64,000 bases of DNA from Pseudomonadota bacterium (GTDB taxonomy: Bacteria > Pseudomonadota > Alphaproteobacteria > Rhizobiales > Hyphomicrobiaceae): positions 12,927 through 76,926 of the forward strand of contig JAEXXM010000014.1 of assembly GCA_023405815.1 (NCBI GenBank), read 5' to 3'. The translations under genes were made by a program, and so were the position numbers. Positions 58,325 through 64,000 of the stretch are shown piece by piece; positions within the stretch are counted from its first letter, which is position 1; each line of letters opens with the position of its first letter. The notes under the pieces were generated by a model that had not been told where the DNA came from, ran no database searches, and saw nothing but the letters and a program-made list of their open reading frames with translations.

Positions 58325-59263
58325 ATGGCGAGTATCAATACCAACGTCGCCGCAATGACGGCGTTGCGGTCGCTCACGGCCACCAACCAGGCTCTCACGC
58401 AAACCCAGGATCGCATCTCCACCGGCCTTCGTGTCGGCACGGCGGCCGACAACGCCGCCTACTGGTCGATTGCGACCACGATGAAGTCGGACCAGTCCGC
58501 ACTCTCGACGGTGCAGGACGCGCTCGGCCTCGGCGCCGCCACCGTCGATGTCGCCTACACCGCCCTCGACGAGGCCAAGAACATCGTCACCAAGATCAAG
58601 GACAAGCTCGTCGCCGCGGCGCAGCCCGGCCTCGACCGCGCCAAGATCCAGACGGAAATCACCGAGCTGCAGGCGCAGCTCAGCGGCATGGCCAGCGCAG
58701 CGACCCTGCAGGGTCAGAACTGGCTCTCCGTCGACTCGAGCGCGGCCGGCTTCAATGCCACGAAGAGCATCGTCTCCTCGATTAGCCGTTCCGGCGGCTC
58801 AATTTCGGTGCAGACGATCTCCGTCAACACCAACTCGACGATCCTGTTCGACTCAAATGCTGCGGCGACCGGCATCCTCGATGCAACCCGCAACGCGACG
58901 ACGGGCGTGGTGGACGCCGCAGGTACCTTCACCATCGCAACGCTCAACATCTCGGCCTTGACCGACAGCGCTGCCGATCTCGCCGTTCTTGACGGTTACA
59001 TCAAGGGCGCCGATCGGGCGATCACCGAGATGGCGGCCGGCGCGACGGCCCTCGGTGCCGCCAAGGCCCGCATTGAGATCCAGCAGTCGTTCGTCTCCGC
59101 GCTGAGCGATGCCATCGAAGGTGGCATCAGCCAGCTCGTCGACGCCGACATGAACGAGGAGTCGACGAAGCTGCAGGCCCTGCAGGTGAAGCAGCAACTC
59201 GGCATCCAGGCGCTCTCGATCGCCAATAGCTCGAGCCAGAGCATCCTCAGCCTGTTCCGTTAA
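58325..59263 (+). CDS. fliC: flagellin, copy 3
   Basis: 312 residues. N-terminus ASINTNVAAMTALRSLTATNQALTQTQDRISTGLRVGTAADNAAYWS, C-terminus NEESTKLQALQVKQQLGIQALSIANSSSQSILSLFR. It shares long identical stretches with copies 1 and 2 but differs in Gln/Thr positions near residue 24 and in the centre (NSTILFDSNAAATGILDATRN). It is followed by a terminator before fliF. Confidence 0.97.
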   Translation: MASINTNVAAMTALRSLTATNQALTQTQDRISTGLRVGTAADNAAYWSIATTMKSDQSALSTVQDALGLGAATVDVAYTALDEAKNIVTKIKDKLVAAAQPGLDRAKIQTEITELQAQLSGMASAATLQGQNWLSVDSSAAGFNATKSIVSSISRSGGSISVQTISVNTNSTILFDSNAAATGILDATRNATTGVVDAAGTFTIATLNISALTDSAADLAVLDGYIKGADRAITEMAAGATALGAAKARIEIQQSFVSALSDAIEGGISQLVDADMNEESTKLQALQVKQQLGIQALSIANSSSQSILSLFR

Positions 59264-59288
59264 GGCAACAAGCTCTGACATTCGGAAG

Positions 59289-59320
59289 GCCAAGCTCTCT
59301 CTGAGGGCTTGGCTTTTCTT
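59289..59320 (+). terminator. intrinsic terminator after flagellin 3
   Basis: GCCAAGC (59289-59295) pairs with GCTTGGC (59307-59313) and TTTTCTT follows. It reuses the same stem core, GCCAAGC/GCTTGGC, as the terminator after flagellin 2. It separates the flagellin genes from fliF, 81 bases on. Confidence 0.88.
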
Positions 59321-59400
59321 GTGGCAATTTTCGCGCAAGGTTCCCCCCGAAAGATCGCGCCACAACTCATAAGCCGGATTCGATTTGCCCGGGGAGGCGC

Positions 59401-61041
59401 ATGGTCTGGAGCGATCAGCTCAAGCAGTTGTGGGGCAACCTGCTCGCCCTGGGTCCGCGGCGCCTTGCCGTTCTGGGCCTCGTCGGGCTCACCGTGTTCG
59501 TGGCCGTAGGCCTCGGCAGCTACTATTTGAGCCGCCCGGAATACGAGACACTCTATGCCGGCCTCGACCCGCAGGATGTGGCGCGCGTCGGCGCAGCGCT
59601 GCAGGAATCGGGCATTTCCTTTGACGTGACGCCCGAGGGCACGGCCGTCCTCGTCCATCCGGGGCAGGCCTCGCGCGCGCGCATGCTGCTGGCGGAGAAG
59701 GGGCTGCCGAGCAGCGCCAACGCCGGATATGAGCTCTTCGACAAGATGGGTGCTATCGGCCTGACGTCCTTCATGCAAGAGATCACGCGCGTGCGCGCCC
59801 TCGAAGGCGAGATAGGGCGCACCATTCAGGGCATGAAGGGTATCCGCGCCGCGCGCGTCCATATCGTCATGGCCGACAGCGGCTCATTCCGGCGCAGCAC
59901 GCAGCAGCCGTCCGCATCGGTCGTGATCCGTACCGATTCTTCCGGCGACTTCTCCTCCGCCCAGGCCATCCGCCACCTGGTCGCCGCGGCAGTTCCTGGA
60001 TTGACGATCGACAAGGTCCGCGTGCTCAGCACCGACGGTACCGTCCTTGCGTCGGGCGACGGGACGTTCAGCGCCGCCCCGACCAAGATGCTCGAGCTCG
60101 AGCGCACCGTCGCCAGCGAGCTGAAGCAGAACGTTAGCGAGACGCTTGCGCCCTACATCGGCGTCGACAACTTCCAGCTCAGCGTTGCCGCGCGCCTGAA
60201 TACCGACAAGCGGCAGGTCAACGAGACTGCCTTCGATCCTGAATCCCGCTTCGAGCGCTCGCGCCGCACCGTCAAGGAAAAGACCAATTCGAAGGATGCC
60301 GGCAACACGCAGCCCGTCGGCGTCGACCAGAACCTTCCCGCCGAGCAGCAGGCCGCCGGAGGCGGCGATAACAGCTCCATGCGCGCCAGCGAGCGCAAGG
60401 AGGAGCTGAAGAACTTCGAAGCCAACTCCAAGACCATATCGACCGTCAGCGACGGATATAGGATCGAGGCCTTGACCGTCGCGGTCGTCGTCAACAAGCG
60501 GCGCCTCGAGGCTCTGCTTGGCACGGGCGCGACACAGGAAGCGATCGACACCAAGCTCAAGGAGGTCGAAAATCTCGTCGCATCGGCGACCGGAACGGAC
60601 CAGAAGCGCGGCGACCGCATAACGGTCGCGGCTGTCGAGTTCCTGAGCCAGAGCGAGATGATGGAGCCGCTACCCTCTCCCGGGATCGTCGACTATCTGT
60701 TGGGAAAGGTGGACATGATCGTGAAGGCGCTGGCTGTGCTCGCCGCCGCCATGATCCTGGTTTGGTTCGGCCTGCGCCCGGCAACGCGCATGCTGCTCGA
60801 ATTCCAACCCGCGCCGGTGGCGGAGGCAGCAGCTGCAGAGTTGCCGTTCGAGCCGCAGATTGCAGCCGCCTTCGCCATGGAGCCGCAGCTCGCGGCTGAA
60901 TCGGCCGCCGATCTCATCGGAGACCTGACCAGTAAGATCAACCGCGCCCCGCAAAAGCGGCTCGAGCAGATGGTCGACTATGACGAGGAGCAGGTCGTCG
61001 CGATTCTGAAGCAGTGGCTGCGCGGAGGGCCGCAGGCGTGA
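59401..61041 (+). CDS. fliF: flagellar MS-ring protein FliF
   Basis: 546 residues. Two membrane helices (LAVLGLVGLTVFVAVGLGSYYL near residue 20 and VDMIVKALAVLAAAMILVWFGL near 440) flank the periplasmic ring-building domains. These contain GHEV-type stretches such as LVHPGQASRARMLLAEKGLPSSANAGYELFDKMGAIG and TEFMQEI...ALEGEI. The C-terminal tail ends in the FliG-binding region (LEQMVDYDEEQVVAILKQWLRG). FliF assembles the first flagellar ring. Overlaps fliH by four bases (GTGA). Confidence 0.96.
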   Translation: MVWSDQLKQLWGNLLALGPRRLAVLGLVGLTVFVAVGLGSYYLSRPEYETLYAGLDPQDVARVGAALQESGISFDVTPEGTAVLVHPGQASRARMLLAEKGLPSSANAGYELFDKMGAIGLTSFMQEITRVRALEGEIGRTIQGMKGIRAARVHIVMADSGSFRRSTQQPSASVVIRTDSSGDFSSAQAIRHLVAAAVPGLTIDKVRVLSTDGTVLASGDGTFSAAPTKMLELERTVASELKQNVSETLAPYIGVDNFQLSVAARLNTDKRQVNETAFDPESRFERSRRTVKEKTNSKDAGNTQPVGVDQNLPAEQQAAGGGDNSSMRASERKEELKNFEANSKTISTVSDGYRIEALTVAVVVNKRRLEALLGTGATQEAIDTKLKEVENLVASATGTDQKRGDRITVAAVEFLSQSEMMEPLPSPGIVDYLLGKVDMIVKALAVLAAAMILVWFGLRPATRMLLEFQPAPVAEAAAAELPFEPQIAAAFAMEPQLAAESAADLIGDLTSKINRAPQKRLEQMVDYDEEQVVAILKQWLRGGPQA

Positions 61042-61652
61042 GCGGGGTCCCCGTCGCTCAATTCCTGGTCGACTTCGGTAACAAGCCGCCTCCGGACGAC
61101 GTGACGGAGGAGGTGCAGGCGGAGGCCCCCGGTCTCGGTGACGCGTATTGGGCGGAGCGAGTCGACGAGGCATACGCGCGCGGACTTGAGGAGGGGAAGA
61201 CGGCGGCCGAAGCCGATGCCGCTGCCCGGCTCGAGGAACACAACGCGGCAGCCGAAGTGGGCCTTGTTGCTGCGCGCGAGGCCTGGACGCAGGAGGCAGG
61301 GCCGCGCTTCGCCGCGGCAATCGGCGAAGCCGTTGCCGATATGGAGAACCGCCTTGCCGAGGCGGTCGAGCGCGTGTTGAGGCCATTCCTTGCTCAAGCG
61401 GTGCGAGACCAGGCAATCCGCCAGTTGCGGGCGATCGTACAGGATCTCGTCGGCAACAACCCTGGACTGACTATGGAGATTTCGGGGCCTGAGGACCTGC
61501 TCGAGGCAGTAGGTGCAAGCCTTTCGCCCAACGTCGCGACGGTCTCGTTCATCGCCAACACCGCCACCGACATTCAAATCAAAGCCGGCTCGTCGCTGAT
61601 CGAGACCCGCATCGCGGCGTGGCTGAAGGACTGTGAGGGGCAGGCCACATGA
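61038..61652 (+). CDS. fliH: flagellar export ATPase regulator FliH (putative)
   Basis: 204 residues from a GTG at 61038 overlapping the fliF stop. A long helical, Ala/Glu-rich central part (about 45-120) and a C-terminal domain with VRDQAIRQLRAIVQDLV and ...IQIKAGSSLIETRIAAWL, the pattern of FliH/HrpE C-terminal domains. FliH binds FliI and the C-ring. FliI lies far away at 39884. Position after fliF supports the call, but the family is very divergent. Confidence 0.75.
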   Translation: MSGVPVAQFLVDFGNKPPPDDVTEEVQAEAPGLGDAYWAERVDEAYARGLEEGKTAAEADAAARLEEHNAAAEVGLVAAREAWTQEAGPRFAAAIGEAVADMENRLAEAVERVLRPFLAQAVRDQAIRQLRAIVQDLVGNNPGLTMEISGPEDLLEAVGASLSPNVATVSFIANTATDIQIKAGSSLIETRIAAWLKDCEGQAT

Positions 61653-62839
61653 CGGGCGAAGGCGGCGAGGATACCCAACAGCACGAGCTTGTCATCATCC
61701 GACGCCGCAACGGCGGAGAGGACGCGCCGCACAAGGGCGGCGTCTGGAAGATCGCGCACGCCGACTTCATGACTGCACTCATGGCCTTCTTTCTGGTCAT
61801 GTGGCTGATCAATGCCACCGACGACAAGACGGTCACCGGCGTTGCCAACTACTTCAATCCGATGCGCTTGACGGACCCGAGCGCGAAGCCCAAGGGCATC
61901 CACAACGAGGATCCTGGCAGCGACCGCAAGGATGGCGGTGCCCCAGGCACGTCGGACGCCGGCAAGAACAGCGGATCGCGCACGGGCAAGGGAACGGACC
62001 AGCCAAACAACGCCGAAGCCGCCATGTTCGGTGAGCCCTACGAAGTCCTCGACAAGCTTGCGGCCGAAGCGGGCAAGGGACCGCCGGCGCTGCAGGTCAC
62101 CGAGAGAGGGAACCCACTGGGGCACAATACCGGCGAGGCGTTTCGAGACCCGTTCGATCCGGAGTCGCGCTATGACGCCGCGCGCCAAGGCGAGGCTGAG
62201 CAGCAATCCGCCGAGAAATCGGATGCGGCTCCCGTGGCAAAGGAACACGGTCCAGCGTCCGAATCCGGTCCCGCGTCCGAACCCGGTCCCCAGGCCGGAG
62301 CCGAGCCTAGCCACGCCGAGTCAAGCGGCGCCGGCGCCGACGCTGGCCGCGGCGAAGCTGTTGCGTCTGACAACAAGCCCGCTTCAGAACAGTTGCGGGC
62401 GCCGATCGAGGAAGCCGTGAAGCAGACCGGCTTCGATCCGATTCCTGGCATCGACGTTAAGTCCACTGACGAGGGCTTGTTGATCTCCATCACCGACCAG
62501 CCCGATTTCGAGATGTTCGGCATCGCGTCGGCGCAGCCTAAGCCCGAGCTCGTCGTGCTCATGGAGCGCATCGGAAAGGTGCTCGGCGAGCGCACTGAGC
62601 ATATCGTCATCCGCGGCCACACCGACGGGCGGCCATTCCGGTCCGGCGGCTACGACAACTGGCGCCTTTCGACCGCCAGGGCGCAGATGGCCTACTACAT
62701 GCTCATTCGCAGCGGCATCCCCGAGGCTCGCATCGATCGCATCGAGGGGCACGCCGACCACAAGCACAAGAACGCCGCCGAGCCGCTCGCAGCCGAGAAC
62801 CGGCGCATCGAGATTCTGCTCGAGAAGGGCAAGTCGTGA
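61649..62839 (+). CDS. motB: flagellar motor stator protein MotB
   Basis: 396 residues. The single membrane helix begins WKIAHADFMTALMAFFLVMWLIN, with the proton-carrying Asp39. A long acidic, serine/alanine/proline/glycine-rich linker (about 95-240, including tandem GPASESGPASEPGP) follows. The C-terminal OmpA-type peptidoglycan-binding domain has HIVIRGHTDGRPFRSGGYDNWRLSTARAQMAYYMLI. MotA is encoded at 44303. The linker is longer than in enteric MotB. Overlaps motC by four bases. Confidence 0.95.
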   Translation: MTGEGGEDTQQHELVIIRRRNGGEDAPHKGGVWKIAHADFMTALMAFFLVMWLINATDDKTVTGVANYFNPMRLTDPSAKPKGIHNEDPGSDRKDGGAPGTSDAGKNSGSRTGKGTDQPNNAEAAMFGEPYEVLDKLAAEAGKGPPALQVTERGNPLGHNTGEAFRDPFDPESRYDAARQGEAEQQSAEKSDAAPVAKEHGPASESGPASEPGPQAGAEPSHAESSGAGADAGRGEAVASDNKPASEQLRAPIEEAVKQTGFDPIPGIDVKSTDEGLLISITDQPDFEMFGIASAQPKPELVVLMERIGKVLGERTEHIVIRGHTDGRPFRSGGYDNWRLSTARAQMAYYMLIRSGIPEARIDRIEGHADHKHKNAAEPLAAENRRIEILLEKGKS

Positions 62840-64000
62840 CGCGGCCGGCTTCATACAGCATCCTGCTGCTGAGCGCACTACTGCCGCTCGCCGCTCACGC
62901 CGCGGATGAGCCCGACAAGCAGCCATTCGAGCTCGTCCGCGAGCTCCAGATGCACCAGGGGCAGGCGGCCCTCAAAGCCACGAGTGCGCGCGCGGAGCAG
63001 CGAGAGAAGAGAGAGCGGATTGCCAAGGTCGCGGCGCAACTCACCAAGTTCGACGCCAAGGTGTGGTCTGATCCGAGGAACGTCCGCGCGGCCGTAATCT
63101 ACGTTTTGAGCGGCGGTGACCCGCGCATTCTGCGCAGCTTGACGTCATCGGGAGCCGCCAATGGCGTCGATGAGCGCCTTGTGAAGGGCGCCTTGGCCTA
63201 CAGCGAGCGTCGCGACGACGAGGCGACAAGGCTGCTCGAAGGCGTCGACGTGGAAGCCCTCGACCGCAGCGTCGGTGGCCATGTCGCCCTTGTGCGGGCA
63301 ATGCTGATCGCGAAGACAGACCAGCGCAAGGCGTATGCCCTGCTCGACCGTGCGCGCGTCATTGCACCGGGCTCCCTGGTCGAGGAATCGGCGTTACGCC
63401 GGCAGGCCATATTGGCTGCCAAGATGGGACAGCTCGACGCTTTTGACGCGCTTGCATCGCAATACTTCAGGCGCTTTGGCGGCTCTATATTCGCGCGCAG
63501 CTTCGAGCGCCAGTTCGCTCAGGAGGTCGTGGCGCACAACTACGCTGCCGACGATAAGCGGTTCGCCAATCTTCAAGCTATGCTTGGCGGATTGTCTGCC
63601 GACGAGCGCCGGGAGACTGGTCTCGCGATCGCCGAGGATGCGGTGGCGGCGGGCAATGTCGCACTCGTGCGCTTCGCCGCCAAGCTCGCCGCCATCGATG
63701 CAAGAAGCCACCCCTTCGACGCGACCCGCATGCGCCTTTACGAGGCTGCAGCTCTGATCGTGACGCCGGACTACGAGGAGGCCGCTAAGGCGCTCTGGAC
63801 AATCGACAGGTCGAAGCTCGCGGCGCGTGACGAGAGCCTCCTCGATGCTGCCCTTTCGGCTTCGCGTGAGATCGCGCGACCGCCGACCTACGCGCCAGCC
63901 GAGGATCAGCAGGAAGGCGCCGGAGCGGCGGCTGCGGAAAAGACGACGGATACCGCCAGCGCCAACCTGCTCCGCAACGCCGAGCAGGCGATTGCAAATG
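62836..64000 (+). CDS. motC: MotC-type periplasmic motility protein (5' part)
   Basis: The frame is open from a GTG at 62836 (GTGA overlap with motB) to the window edge, giving the first 388 residues. A signal peptide (SILLLSALLPLAAHA) leads into a mostly helical periplasmic protein with ELVRELQMHQGQAALKA near the N-terminus. In Sinorhizobium MotC is periplasmic and needed for motor rotation, with MotE as its chaperone. MotE is encoded at 52800. The remainder lies outside the window. Confidence 0.9.
   Translation, partial: MTRPASYSILLLSALLPLAAHAADEPDKQPFELVRELQMHQGQAALKATSARAEQREKRERIAKVAAQLTKFDAKVWSDPRNVRAAVIYVLSGGDPRILRSLTSSGAANGVDERLVKGALAYSERRDDEATRLLEGVDVEALDRSVGGHVALVRAMLIAKTDQRKAYALLDRARVIAPGSLVEESALRRQAILAAKMGQLDAFDALASQYFRRFGGSIFARSFERQFAQEVVAHNYAADDKRFANLQAMLGGLSADERRETGLAIAEDAVAAGNVALVRFAAKLAAIDARSHPFDATRMRLYEAAALIVTPDYEEAAKALWTIDRSKLAARDESLLDAALSASREIARPPTYAPAEDQQEGAGAAAAEKTTDTASANLLRNAEQAIAN

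Noticed and set aside
55878..59263. Three flagellin copies as an assembly duplication
   Set aside because: The genes differ at many positions, have different flanks and each has its own leader. Two have their own terminator, so they are genuine paralogues.
1..64000. CRISPR array or rRNA operon
   Set aside because: No regularly spaced identical repeats with unique spacers and no rRNA-like stretches are present.

Overview
The window is GC-rich, densely coded DNA from an alphaproteobacterium, most likely of the order Hyphomicrobiales (Rhizobiales). The evidence is a flagellar cluster with the rhizobial set ftcR, flaF, flbT, motB-motC, motE and a DUF1217-type protein, three tandem short flagellins, CtrA-type TTAA-N7-TTAA sites, and a complete ethylmalonyl-CoA pathway gene set. 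I cannot name a genus from the sequence alone.

Layout. 1-1743 (minus strand): the end of an unrecognised two-gene module, a winged-helix-like protein followed by an AAA ATPase that runs off the left edge. 2122-10480: mostly envelope and housekeeping genes (CAP-domain lipoprotein with a CtrA box, polysaccharide flippase, D-alanyl-D-alanine carboxypeptidase, MgtE, YbaK-type deacylase, CBS protein). 10507-11634: a tRNA-Leu(CAA) gene split in its anticodon loop by a segment of about 1.04 kb that carries an intact tRNA-Leu(CAA) and a cation-diffusion-facilitator transporter. 11843-22313: ethylmalonyl-CoA pathway region, with ethylmalonyl-CoA mutase, crotonyl-CoA carboxylase/reductase and methylsuccinyl-CoA dehydrogenase among membrane proteins of uncertain role. 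22468-28791: a cyclic-nucleotide-domain/thioredoxin-reductase-like fusion, a signal-less cobalamin-binding protein, a cNMP-binding protein and several unrecognised membrane proteins. 29021-64000: a nearly continuous flagellar cluster.

The flagellar cluster consists of ftcR; a plus-strand run flgE-flgK-flgL-flaF-flbT-flgD-fliQ-flhA-fliR-(FliJ-like)-flgJ-(FlgN-like)-(FliL-like); a minus-strand block (six-repeat DUF1217 protein)-flgF-fliI; a long operon motA-fliM-fliN-fliG-flhB-(unknown)-flgB-flgC-fliE-flgG-flgA-flgI-motE-flgH-fliL-fliP; three flagellin genes; and fliF-fliH-motB-motC, with motC truncated by the right edge. Genes within the operons mostly overlap by 1-4 bases. I saw no chemotaxis genes and no fliK/motD, which may lie to the right.

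The most notable non-coding signals are: (1) a structured leader in front of all three flagellin genes, with long-range and local stems supported by compensatory base changes and, in two of them, a TGTCCC/GGGACA pairing that could mask the ribosome binding site, encoded in the same cluster as FlbT, the post-transcriptional flagellin regulator; (2) a 5' region of motA with two strong inverted repeats and an alternative pairing; (3) the split tRNA-Leu and its insert. Several families of palindromic intergenic repeats are also present.
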